Below the pieces are notes generated by a model that was not told the origin of the DNA, ran no database searches, and saw only the letters and a list, made by a program, of their open reading frames with translations. A DNA stretch of 64,000 nucleotides from the NCBI GenBank assembly GCA_963575645.1, contig OY754470.1, forward strand, positions 13,400,501 through 13,464,500, given 5' to 3'. Positions 28,001 through 37,997 of this stretch are shown here, in pieces. Every line of letters starts with the position of its first letter. Within the stretch, counting starts at the first letter, position 1. The translations under genes were made by a program, and so were the position numbers. The DNA comes from Xanthostigma xanthostigma (Eukaryota > Arthropoda > Insecta > Raphidioptera > Raphidiidae).

Positions 28001-31000
28001 ACTAATAACTAATCAGTTTTCAGTATTACAATTTAAAGATTTAATTTTGTTTAAAGTATCATCAATCGCATTCTGTAATGTTTGAACTTCAGGACTGATA
28101 TTATTCATATCCTTTCCCCTGCTAGCTTTGGCTTCATCTACTCTTTTTTTAAGAAGTTCCAAAGATTCTTCGTAATTCTCTTCTTTGTCACTTTGGGTAC
28201 AGTCACCAAATGAACTTTTCAGCTCAGCAAGACGTTCACGACGTTCAGCGACAAATGAAACTTCTTCCATTCGCTGTCGTGCTTCACTTAAGATTTTTTT
28301 ATTTTTGTCAATTCTAGCCCGCAATTCTTTCAACTGAGCTTCAACTTTTTCTCTATTTTTAACACTTTCTTCATCCTGTTCTTCAGATAAAAACAACTGA
28401 GAACTATCAATATCCTTTTCAGTATCTTCGTTGCATTTATCACCATTTAAGAGTGTGTTGTCCACTACTGACATTTTTTTAGTTCGGAGACTTATATCTG
28501 ATTTTGTATTATTAATTAGATTGGATTTTTTTGAAGGTTTTATTTTTGTTGTTGACTTTGAATTTACACCGAACTTTAATTTTTCACTGTCACCGCTCTG
28601 ATTGCGTTCCATTATTGTTAAAGTTAAATAAATAAAAAGAGTTTTACAGCAAACTAGTATTTGATCAATAAAAACAAACAGTAAATAATCGGTTACCATT
28701 GGTTACATACCTAGTACCTACTTAATTTTGTTGCACGTCGCCTTTTTCAGCAACAGTGAGCACGTGATAACGTTTCACAACTTTCAACACATTTCAAATC
28801 ATTAGAACCATAATAATTATAAGGACGCTTTTCTTTGGCCGACGCAATACATAAAATAAGGAGTCAATAAAATCATTTTTCGCTTTTTGACGTGATAACG
28901 TCTTATAAATTGATGAAACACCAATCTTATAAATTGATGAAACACCGGCTGCATGTACGAAAAAGTGTCACGTTCCGCCTGACCCTGTGCGTGCAAGCGA
29001 GAGCGCAGTATAAGCGATAGAGAAGCACGATCGGCCCAAGTTTGACAGCTACAAAAATTTATTTATCTAAGATCACAAGACACAAACCTCCAATAGACTG
29101 CCACAGTTCGCTCGTATATATATTTACAGGGAGTGAAAAATCCACACCACCCGACCGTCCGTTTATTAAAACTGCGTGCATTTTGAAAACGGTTCATTAT
29201 ATTTAAAAATCGTTTCTACAGTTGGTTAGAACACTAATTTTACTATTTAAATGTTTAAAAATAAATGTTTGGAAACGTATACGTATAATCTGAAAAATTA
29301 AAAAAAATATTTTTCAACACTTTACGAGTATGGTTCAATGTTTCTTTATGACGTTATCACGTAAAACTATCATCCGTAAACCGACTTTACAGACAACCAA
29401 TTTTTTACTCAAAATCGCAATTGCGAACACGCACTAAAGTAGGAAATTAGCAATAGTATAATTCCAATTTTCTGATTCTAAAAGGTTTGGAAGATACAAG
29501 ATCACAATTGGAAGCTGAAAAGGCACGTTTACAAACCGAACTCCGAGAAGCAGATCGAGATAGAATGCAAACCGAACAAAGACTACGCGAAAGTCAGGAT
29601 GAACTCAAAAGTGCCGGATCCAATACGGCTCAACTTCAAGCTGAAGAGAGAGAACTGCAAGCACGACTTGCATCTGAAAGCGAAGAACGAGAACGCGCCC
29701 AACAAGAACTACATCAACTGAAGAAACAAATGGCCGAATTGGATACCAATTTGGAAACAACGCGTCAAGAATTGGGTCGTTTACGTCAACGTAGTGCGGA
29801 AAGAGAAGAAAGGGGACATGGTCGTGAGCAAGAATTGCTTGCCCGACTCGAGGACGCAAGGTGTAGAGAAAAACGACTAGAAGATCAAAAACATAATCTT
29901 GAAGTCTGTCTTGCGGATGCAACACAACAAATACAAGAACTGAAGGTAAGTTTTTATTGAAATCTTTTCTTCGGGAATCGAAGAGGAGTTTTGCCAAGTT
30001 TCACTTTGTTAAGCAATAACTAAAAACTAACTTTATTTGAGTCACTTTTTAAAGCAGCTCTACAGTAATTTAATGGTCAATGTCAAACCAGGTCGCTCTT
30101 TTCACTCGGGTTGGACCTGGTCGGCATTAGTCGTTTTCTTCAATCAAACCTCCAATATCATGCAACTTCGAATATTGAAGCGGCCACATAATTGTTATTG
30201 AACATTTTTGGGCTAGGCCTGTCATGCTAAAATCAGTTTCAAGTCTGCGCTCTGTACCGTTCACAAAATTTAACGCTTAAAATTCACATTTACTTATGGT
30301 GGGAATAATCGGTCCTGAGAGTACTAAACTAGACGTGATATTACTGGAACAAATTTCAAACAGTTCTTGAATTTGACCAACAAACACACAGTTCTAAGTT
30401 CTAACAATCCGAGAAAGTTGATATGTTCATACATTTTTTTAACTTCCCGCTATAAAAAAAAAAAAAAATTTTTTTCAAAAATCGGGAAGTTATTGGTTTC
30501 ACCCTGATTTTCGAAAATCGAGTTTTCGCCAGATCTCGACGTTTTGAGGTCCTAGGAAGCTATTGAAACTATTTTGGCGATGATGTCCGTAGGGCTGTAT
30601 GTATGTGTGTGTGTGTGTGTGTATGCATGTATGTAAACCTTTTATATCTTTTAAACGGAGTGTTCGACTGAAACGCGGTTTGCGGCATCTCACGTGATCT
30701 TGGTGAACTTAGACTTCCTGAAAATTTGAAATGATTCGGCCCAAAAAATTTTGAGAAATCTTAAAAAAACAAGTTTCAAAAACTTTTAAAAATTTGTTTT
30801 TGTAAAATATTTTCTAAACTACTCAACCGATTAATTCCAAAATCTAATCAGCTCTTCTCCTTAACAAACTGCGTCGATTTCCGCAAACCGCATCAAAATC
30901 GGTTCATTTGTTCACGAGATACCGTGAACGAAAAAATCGTAAAAAAGTGTTTTTTAAAATGACTTAAAATTGTTGTCAGATCAATTTTTTTGTAATAATA

Positions 31001-34000
31001 TACTTTCTTAGGCTAAAAAAACTGCGTCGATCGCCGCAAACAAAATCAAAATTGGTTAATTTGTTCATGAGATAACGTGAACGAAAAATTAGGAAAAAAG
31101 TAATTTTTTAAAATTACTCGTAAAATTCTTATAAAATCGATTTTTTTGTAATAATTTACTTTCTTAGGTTAAAAAAACTGTGTCCATCGCCGCAAACCGC
31201 ATCAAAATCGGCTCATTTGTTCACGAGATATCGTGAACGAAAAATTTGTAAAAAACTTTTTTTTTTAAATTACTCGTAAAATTCCTATGAGATCGATTTT
31301 TCTGTAATAAATTATTTTTTAAGGTTAAAAATTGCGCCGACTGCCGCAAATCGTATCAAAATCGGTTCATTTGTTCATGAGATACCGTGAACGAAAATTT
31401 CGTAACAAAGTGTTTTTTTTTTTTTGAGCTCGAAGAGCTAAAAAATAAACTTCTTGCTATATTTTATATATTTTAGAGCGTTTTGAACTCGAAAATAGCG
31501 GGAAGTTACAGGGATGGCCTGCAGGGTCAACTTCTTTTCAAATTTTTTTTTATAAATAGGCACGTCTTGGAGGAGCTGAGGGTAGATTACGGGCCCTTGA
31601 TGCTCAACTGACGCAATCAGAAGCCGCCAAAAGAGACACGGAGCAACGTTTATCCAGTGTGGGTTCAACTCTACGACGCATTGCTGGAATACAACTTGAT
31701 GGAACTGTGACAATGCCATATAGACTATTGAGTCCCTCCCGTCGCTGGAGTCCGGCTAGAGGTGCAGTTCTAATAATTATTAGACAACGAGGTTTTGTGT
31801 TTGTTAATTGTGACAAAAAAAAACCCTCGTTATTCTATTAGTACTCCAGGTCAAACTCCAGAGTTAATAACACGATATTGTAAATGAAATAACCTCTTTT
31901 CCACTATATAAATTCACATTCGCGGTTGTGAATAATAGAATTTCTAGACAACTGAATAGGGTTATTGACAGTGATTAAAATTAAATATAAAACTGTGTTA
32001 TAATGAAAGTTTATGGTCTAAAATATCGTTTAGAATTATTATTTTTATTAAATAAGTGCGTTAAATATATTAAAATAAATAAATAAATAAAATCACGATT
32101 TTTAACCTGTGTGTCACGTGATTTCAAACACCAATCACAGCGCGTGACATCATTAATCAGTCAATATGGCCGGTAGCTGTGTGCCACTGACTGTCATGTG
32201 TATTCGTTATCTCTGTTCAGTGTATGTTCTCTGGTGTATTCATTGTACTCTGTCAATCATATTAAATGCAACACTTTGTTGGTTATAATGCTATATGTCA
32301 CGTTGTATCCGCTTGCTGTGTTTACTGATTGCCTACTGTGACGTAGGCAATCAGTAAACATGGCTGTCAAGGTCAATTGACGTTTTGGCGCAGAATTTAA
32401 AGTCAAAATAAAAAACAACTAATAATGAGTCAAATCTGTTATATTTATGAGAAAAAATATTTTTTACGGGTACATATACCTTTATTCTTTAATTTTAAAT
32501 ACTTTTTGAAATTTTGTCAATAACCCTATTGCTGCCATAAGATAAGATAAGATAAAATTTATTACTTATAAAATATGTACAATAAATTAACAAAAAATTT
32601 TTGGACAGCGTTCCGACAAAAACATTAAATATTACAAAATATTATTATGGGAAAATATACAAATAAAAAAAAACTCAAACAATCACACAACATTGTTGCT
32701 GCCATAAACGTTACAAGGCTATATAGGAAAAAATTAAAATACCACTGCCGGAATAAGAGCCCGAAATTTTCAGAAAATTTTAAGAAGTTTTTTACCTACA
32801 GTGCGTATTTTTTCAGAACCTTCCGATGGCCGTGGCGATACTTTGATTGATGTTGATCCTGAAGTAGTTAGGAAAGGTGTTCGTAATCTTATGCAGCAAG
32901 TTGCACAAATTGAAAGAGAAAGGGTAAATTACTTTACATTTTTGAATTTATAAATCGGTATACAAGTTATTTATAAGAACGGTATAATATCATATTTGTA
33001 TTACACAGGATGATTTTAAAACCCAAACGTTTAATTTTAAAAAACAACTGTCTGAAGCTCATGAAACTCAAAATAAAGGTGAAGGTAAACTTAATTCCGT
33101 TTTACAAAATTTACGCGCGATTCAAGACGAGAAAAACGCTTTGGAAGCAAAACTTGGACAAAAGCAAGCTACCTTACAAGCACAGGTATGTTTCTGTTTA
33201 GCATTATCCATATTTTCGCTCGTGTACGCTCACATTATTATCAACTTTAATTTTTTCAATCATTGTTATCAGATGATCTCCGCTATTTATTATAGCTTAT
33301 GGATAAGCGAGGGTTCACTGTATAATATAACTATTTTTATAGAATGAAGCATTGAAACAGAAGACAGAAGAATCCCAACAATTGAGGGATAAAGTAACTT
33401 CAATGGAATTGCAGCTACACAGTGGTAATGAAGAAAAGGGACAGTATGAGGTAGAATGTATTATTGTATTTAAGTTAATTCTCTTCGATCTTTGATTTTT
33501 ATTTTTTTCCATAATATGTTTTCTAGAGTAAACTTGAGAAGATGCGAAACAGCTTAGCAAGAGTAGAAAGTGAAAAACGAAGTTTACAGGAAGAACTTTC
33601 AAGGTCGGAAGGTCGAGCTAGTAAACTTGAATTGCAGCGCGTTTCACTTGAAGGAGATCTTCAACGTCTACAAATGATGTTACACGAAAAGGATGCCCAT
33701 ATACAAGTAAAAAAAAATATTTATGTAAAATGTAGTGTTTACTATTACTTTTTTTCTTATTGAAGTAGGTAGAAAGAAAAAGGGTGTAAGTAGAGCAAGC
33801 TTTAAAAACTACATAGAATTTCCTTTAAACTGTTAAAAATTTATATTTGAATGTAAAATTTTATCTCAGCTTATAAATATACAAAACTGGGTATTTTATA
33901 AGATAGACCGGAGACACGTTTCGATTTGAATGTATGATAGTATGGCTGTGGCAACATCACTCGAGAATGCGGCTGAACTAATTTTGATAAAATTTTGTAC

Positions 34001-37000
34001 ACTATCAGTTTGTAGGTAACCAATCTTAAATAGAGAGTAGATACGCTTGAATTCTCGGCAATATACCGATATTAATAAAAAATATAGTAATTTGAAATGA
34101 TTGACTTCAGAAAATACAAGAAAAATGTGAAGTTCAAGGGCGTAATGTCGCAAGTCTTGAAGAACGCTGTGCATCCTTGAAATCAACAATCGACCAGTTA
34201 AATTTGGCTTTAGAGCATGCTTCAACTGGGGAATCGGAATTACGTTCTGAAATACAAAGTCTACAGAAATCACTGCTTGATACAAGCACATCATCTCAAT
34301 CAAGCACAGAAAAACTTAAACAGGTAAATATATATTAGATATCGTGTCCATCGAGATAATAATTAATAAAAAATCGCAGGATTGTGGATTTATTAATAAA
34401 TCTAATTTTTGTCCACAATCCTGCGATTTTTTATTAATTAAACAGGTAAATATAAATAAAAAAATCGCAGGATTGTGGACAAATATTAGAGTTATTAATT
34501 GTACGAAACGTCGTACAATTAATAAATCTAATATTTGTCCACAATCCTGCGATTTTTTTATTTATAATTATCTCGATGGACACGATATCTAATATATAAA
34601 CAGGTAAAATTAATGCCCAGCTTTAACTGAATTTTCAATGCTAACATCTTTCAAATTCAGTTGCAGAAATCGCTGATGAATTCAGAAAATGAACGCAAAG
34701 TGTTGGCCGAACGTCTGAATTCAACACAGCAAAGTCTCGTGGAAACGCGCCGTTCAAAAGAACAACTACAAGACATGGTTCAACAGCTGCGTCAAGATTT
34801 AGCAAGCTGTGACGTTCAAAAATCTGGACTTGAGTCACAATTGCGATTGGCCATGCACTGGCCTCCAGACAGCCCATCGACCACCACAACTCTTCAGGCG
34901 GGCAGAGATGAAGAAACGTCCCGTCAACTCTTGGCAATGCAAAGAGAACGCAGTGAACTTAAAAGCAAAGTGGATTTACTTAATGATAAGGTTACATTTT
35001 TATAATATAGCATATGATATCCGAGGGAGAAGAAATATCCGTATCCATTAGTTTTTGGCGGATCTTTTACGGATCTTTTATTTTATTAATTTTCAATCCA
35101 TAGATGAAATTTTATATGTATATAGGTAATTAGGTAATAATGAAAACCTGTTAAATTCCGCATTCAGATTATTTTTTTATTTTTTTAAATTGTATTTGGC
35201 AGTTGGCACCTTTATTGCAAACATTTATCGTAGTAAGTACCATACTAATAGTACATAACTCAAAGGTACTAAATCAACTATCTTTATAATGAGATATTGC
35301 ACATCGATCTTTGGAAAGAGACAATCTGTTATGAGAGTTAACTCTTAAAGAGGTCAATAACCGCGTACTCTAAGAAATTTAAGATCCGTATCCGCGGATC
35401 TTGAAACCAAAAATCCGTATTCAGATCCGTATCCGCGGATCTTGAAACCAAAAATCCGTATTCAGATCCGTATCCGCGGATCTTGAAACCAAAAATCCGT
35501 ATTCAGATCCGTATCCGCGGATATACATTTTTAACGATCCAGCACATCACTATTTAAAATAGACATACAGCTAGTGATAAGTTGTTTTTTTTCTGGTTAA
35601 ATCAAGGATACTTTGAAACCAACTGAGAGTCGTGAACGATTTTTTGTCTGCAATATATCCCTCTAGTTCGGTAGCGTTTTAAGTAAATGTGTTCCCAGAA
35701 CGTCAAATGGTTCTCTTGCTGAGATATTTTATGTTCTGGAAAGGCGTTTGCTTAACAAGTCCGCATAGAGTTGTAGAAATATTGCTTAAGCAGAAAATGT
35801 TTCTCCCACGAGCATCTGACGATTCCAGTCAAATTATTCCTTTAACGTAAATAACATAGCAGAGAAACCAAACGGTGCGTTAATTCTGACTAGAGTTTAT
35901 TACTAAATATATCATTATTATATTTCAGTAAATATATAATATGTTTGTAATTCAAATTTTTCAATTTTAACAGATCAGACAACTGGAAACCGAAAAACGG
36001 AATTTAGAGCGTGCTGTGTCAAAATCAGCTCGTAGTAAAAGCTATGAGCGACCTGAGAAAAGTATACTCTATGGAGATATTGAATCAGTCACTAGTATTG
36101 ACACCCACCTCGAACAGGAGAATAAAGAATTGCGCATGAAATTAAGACGAGCTGAAGCTCAACTCGCTGAAAAAGAGGCTGAAATTATCAGGCTACGCTC
36201 ACAAAGACCATACGAATATAAAATTGATCGAAGTGAAATTGAACGTTTGCGTGCAGCGCAGTTACAAGCAGAACGTTTACTTGAAGCACGAGAACAGAGT
36301 CATCGTCAGCAAGTGCTTCGTCTAGAAAACCAAGTCAGTATATATGTCCAAATTTTGTAATTTTAGCTGCTATTAATTAAAGTTTAAGAATACTTATCTT
36401 TTTAATTATTCGTGAGAAGGCACTCGAGAGGGGTCGGGTATCCAAATAATTGGTTACCAAGAGTTAGAATCTGAGGTGCTTGAGTAGCATCTCGTTCGGG
36501 GTCCTGAGTCTTCATAGAAAGCAGTCCGTCATTTCAAAGTCACGTCTCCCAGATATCTTCCCAGACCATGATAGATAGATAGATTATAGACACTCGGCAG
36601 CTGAGAACATTAGCGTCTGTTCCCAGAATATGGGTATCAATAGTTTTGTGTCTGAAGACCACCAAAGTCTAGTACACTTGTGATGGAACGATATTCTCAT
36701 AATTTTTCAGAGATTCCAATGGATGTTACCTCGTAGGTTCTCACCAATATATTTTTCAAATTCCAGGTACAAACACTTCGGGACCAACTAAATCAAGAGG
36801 TAAAACGCCGTCAATTGTATGTTTTGAGAAGTTCACGTGCGGGCCGCGAAATGCAACATTTGCGTCAAGCCTTAGGCGACTCGTTGAGAACAGTATCTCA
36901 AGATCCGTCACTCGATGCCCTTTTACTCGAACATGAAACACGGAAATTGGATAATACATTAACAAACACTGCCAGTTTGCCACCCGCATTAGCACTGCCA

Positions 37001-37054
37001 TCTACATCATCCTATGATACCAGGTCCAGAGCAACGACTCCACAACCGAAATAA
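16100..37054 (+). CDS. CROCC: Rootletin (ciliary rootlet coiled-coil protein), 23 exons
   Basis: Rootletin is the long coiled-coil protein that forms the striated rootlet under the basal body and links centrioles. Exons I assembled: 16100-16195, 16676-16915, 17135-17364, 17444-17609, 18080-18292, 19131-19277, 21068-21358, 22902-23436, 23946-24076, 24199-25114, 25187-25370, 25531-25706, 26205-26390, 29485-29945, 31560-31761, 32817-32923, 33009-33185, 33343-33450, 33527-33706, 34111-34323, 34661-34990, 35974-36333, 36767-37054. All have GT/AG borders and matching phases, giving about 1,978 residues, close to the roughly 2,000 known for animal rootletins. Family-specific blocks include LRRRLEDEASNYKRRLDTYR (exon 2), FNDYYTTEHNRLLGLWRDVV (exon 5) and LRRIAGIQL before an Ser/Pro-rich linker (exon 15). 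Heptad coiled coil fills most of the rest; the tail is Ser/Thr/Pro-rich. Exon 1 opens after an acceptor, with an in-frame Met at 16139; an upstream exon is possible. Its donor (GAG/GTTGTT) is weak. Confidence 0.95.
19855..20447 (+). repeat. Retroelement-like repeat tails in rootletin intron 6
   Basis: 19895-19950 holds a reverse-oriented GACGTTTTGACAATTATTTT... ATCTTCGGAGCTC motif like a Penelope/non-LTR tail. 20093-20447 runs from CTAGCGGTCCCGCCCGGTTT to CAAACAAAACTCTTCAGCTT, a common insect repeat that is also present in reverse at 55538-56130. Confidence 0.5.
20448..20990 (-). mobile_element. 5'-truncated LINE with TATC tail in rootletin intron 6
   Basis: The frame 20861-20532 encodes a LINE ORF2 C-terminus (LNILTLPAQYIYNCLIFVKK, then NTRKKEDLVIPLF and NFK-like tail). 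The 3' tail is GATAGATAGATAGA on the + strand. It lies directly at the end of the preceding repeat. Closely related to the fragment at 41611. Confidence 0.75.
21408..21915 (+). mobile_element. hAT MITE, family A copy 3, in rootletin intron 7
   Basis: Perfect 8-bp duplications GTCAGAAT (21400-21407, 21916-21923) flank TAGTGATGTGCTGGATATCC and GATCCGGCACATCACTA. It sits 49 bases downstream of the donor of exon 7. Confidence 0.9.
23580..23900 (+). repeat. Dispersed repeat fragment in rootletin intron 8
   Basis: Contains ACCAACGCCCAGGCCAAACC, GAAATTTGTACAATAGGCTC and AGAAGGGATTTTTCGAAATT blocks that also occur inside the repeat at 55740-55870. Non-coding. Confidence 0.45.
25777..26168 (+). repeat. 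GGCCGAAAGTGTGATAT repeat, copy 2, in rootletin intron 12
   Basis: Same block order as the copy at 12306 (hairpin GGGCCGAAAGTGTGATATTC, AATGACAGCTGTTCGCGAT, AATAGGGTTGCTATGGAAAC, CCGCCCGAACGTAC). This copy is more complete at its right end, finishing CACTTTCGGTCGAGGTATG 36 bases before exon 13. Confidence 0.6.
26623..26810. mobile_element. Small foldback MITE in rootletin intron 13
   Basis: Ends TTAAAGCTAATTTTTTTCTG and its near complement, with a second inner inverted pair around GTTAAAGATAGGT. About 188 bp, no coding capacity. Confidence 0.6.
27475..27690 (+). repeat. Repeat tail fragment in rootletin intron 13
   Basis: Ends GGGAGCGAAGCCGCAGGCAA... followed by TATAGATAGATA, a tail type common in insect non-LTR or Helitron-like repeats. 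A 66-codon frame crosses it but is not protein-like. Confidence 0.4.
27991..27996 (-). promoter_or_regulatory. Poly(A) signal of the nested antisense gene
   Basis: AATAAA on the - strand, about 17 bases beyond the stop codon at 28013. The spacing is short but normal for compact insect 3' UTRs. Confidence 0.5.
28013..28612 (-). CDS. Nested antisense gene: unrecognised small coiled-coil protein
   Basis: A continuous frame of 199 residues on the strand opposite rootletin, wholly inside its intron 13. I do not recognise the family. The N-terminal half is polar and Lys/Ser/Asn-rich. Roughly residues 80-190 are strongly helical with heptads (for example KVEAQLKELRARIDKNKKIL, then RERLAELKSSFG and EESLELLKKRVDEAKASRG). 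I start at the Met at 28612 (MERNQSGDSE). The frame stays open upstream to a second Met at 28699, which would add 29 hydrophobic residues; both Mets have an acceptable Kozak context, so a membrane-anchored longer form cannot be excluded. A poly(A) signal lies about 20 bases past the stop. No introns are visible, so it could be a retrocopy or an intronless gene, but there is no A-tract or target duplication that I can see. The clean 200-codon frame in AT-rich DNA argues that it is real. Confidence 0.65.
   Translation of the reverse strand: MERNQSGDSEKLKFGVNSKSTTKIKPSKKSNLINNTKSDISLRTKKMSVVDNTLLNGDKCNEDTEKDIDSSQLFLSEEQDEESVKNREKVEAQLKELRARIDKNKKILSEARQRMEEVSFVAERRERLAELKSSFGDCTQSDKEENYEESLELLKKRVDEAKASRGKDMNNISPEVQTLQNAIDDTLNKIKSLNCNTEN
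28884..29410 (+). mobile_element. ACGTGATAACGT element, copy B, in rootletin intron 13
   Basis: Same left end (TTTTTGACGTGATAACGTC, TTATAAATTGATGAAACACC twice) and same right end (ACGTTATCACGTAAAACTAT, CTTTACAGACAACCAATTTT) as copies A and C, with a different interior. It lies between the nested gene and exon 14. Confidence 0.65.
30441..31507. mobile_element. AACTTCCCGCTAT element with 155-bp internal tandem repeats, rootletin intron 14
   Basis: Inverted ends AACTTCCCGCTAT and ATAGCGGGAAGTT. Near the left end is a GT microsatellite (about 30604-30624). From about 30860 to 31440 a unit of 153-157 bp is repeated four times; the CTGCGTCGA-type word recurs at 30869, 31022, 31179 and 31332. It ends 52 bases before exon 15. 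Target duplication not clear; superfamily not assigned. Confidence 0.65.
31957..32528. mobile_element. TIR element in rootletin intron 15
   Basis: TAGGGTTATTGACA and TGTCAATAACCCTA are inverted ends; no matching target duplication was found. Interior includes a strong hairpin at 32314-32362 (GTTTACTGATTGCCTAC and complement). hAT-like by its TAGGG end only. Confidence 0.45.
32541..32695 (-). mobile_element. Severely truncated LINE with 12-bp target duplication
   Basis: GATAAGATAAGATAA (tail on the - strand) begins a 155-bp insert flanked by direct repeats TTGCTGCCATAA at 32529-32540 and 32696-32707. Duplication length and simple-repeat tail fit target-primed reverse transcription. Confidence 0.7.
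34324..34603. repeat. Nested palindromes that copy the intron 20 splice donor
   Basis: Outer arms contain TAGATATCGTGTCCATCGAG (about 34333-34352) and its complement near 34572-34591. Two inner palindromes are built on ATCGCAGGATTGTGGA. The donor AAACAG/GTAAA of exon 20 appears three times: boundaries after 34323, 34445 and 34603. The first two share the 17-mer TTAAACAGGTAAATATA. The pattern fits a foldback insertion with a long (11-12 bp) target duplication, then a second event. Confidence 0.7.
35012..35552 (+). mobile_element. hAT MITE, family A copy 4 (left end lost), rootletin intron 21
   Basis: Starts abruptly at GATATCCGAGGGAGAAGAAA, without the TAGTGATGTGCCGG end, and finishes AACGATCCAGCACATCACTA. 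Near the right end a 41-bp unit beginning TTGAAACCAAAAATCCGTAT is repeated three times (35401, 35442, 35483). Lies about 20 bases beyond the exon 21 donor. Confidence 0.8.
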
Positions 37055-37821
37055 GCGTCAGCCATGTTTTAAAGTCGTTATTTTAAACTTTTACAGTTTG
37101 TGTATGCTCGTTAAATTTAAATTACTATCAGCCCTTTGACTGCTACTGAATTTAGAGGATCTCTGAAAAAAGTCCACCACTATTTGGCGCTCGCGGACTA
37201 TAAATAGATAGAATCTACCAGGCCGACATCAGTAGTTAAAATTTAGAAATTAAAAAAAAAAAAAAAAAAAAAAACGGGCTCACATCCGAATACTGCAAAT
37301 GTCAGTGGTTGATTACAACTAAGGTAAAAGTCTCAATTGGAATTCAAATTTATTTTAATTGGTACTGAGTCCAAATAACCCTTTTGAAAATATATCTCTG
37401 AAAATATATATTTTAGAGAAAAATTTTCATCAGGGATTTCATGGGTAAGTACCACTTGCATTTTTTTCGTATGATGTTGAAAACATGGTTTTTTAAACAA
37501 AAAAGAAAAGAAAAACAGTTTTGTATTATTGACGAGCAAACAAAAGACTGTGAAAAATTAATTTCATTGAGAAATGCTCCACTTTTTTGCTAATGTGTTC
37601 AACTGCCGATAACGTAAAGTTATTTACTGAGAGAAAATTCACGCATTGCAAACTTTTTTGTAGAATTTTTCTAGAATCTAAAAATGGTGTAAATGGAGTG
37701 CTCATGCAGAGATTATTTTATTTTAGTTGAGCTATGTATTTTGTTCTACTTGAGTTAACAGCTCACACTATTTTTAATAATTTATATAAGTACCTACACA
37801 AATAACTTGAAAATAGCCGAA
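37055..37821. other. Rootletin 3' UTR and spacer
   Basis: The only poly(A)-like signal I see is ATTAAA at 37249, immediately followed by a run of about 23 A. No other exon, RNA gene or named repeat was recognised. Confidence 0.4.
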
Positions 37822-37997
37822 CATAAGGTTTGTTCCAAGCAGCCGCGAACGGTAACAGAACCATACACAGTATTGTCACTGCGCAAGACTGTCCTGCGCA
37901 CTAGCTCAAAAATCGATACTGCGCAAGATAGTCTTGCGCAGTGACAAGACTGTGTACGGTTCTGTTACCGTTTGCGGCTGTTTGGAACAAACCTATA
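37822..37997. mobile_element. Small hairpin MITE, family B copy 2
   Basis: TAAGGTTTGTTCCAAGCAGC and GCTGTTTGGAACAAACCTATA arms enclose CTGCGCAAGA hairpins; about 176 bp. Related to 11168-11312. Confidence 0.65.

Noticed and set aside
33896-34303. 135-codon frame antisense to rootletin exon 20
   Set aside because: Its open length comes from the opposite coding exon; it has no family signal of its own.
37251-37273. A-run after rootletin as evidence of a retrocopy
   Set aside because: Rootletin here has 22 introns, so it is not a retrocopy; the A-run is a genomic tract or a repeat tail.
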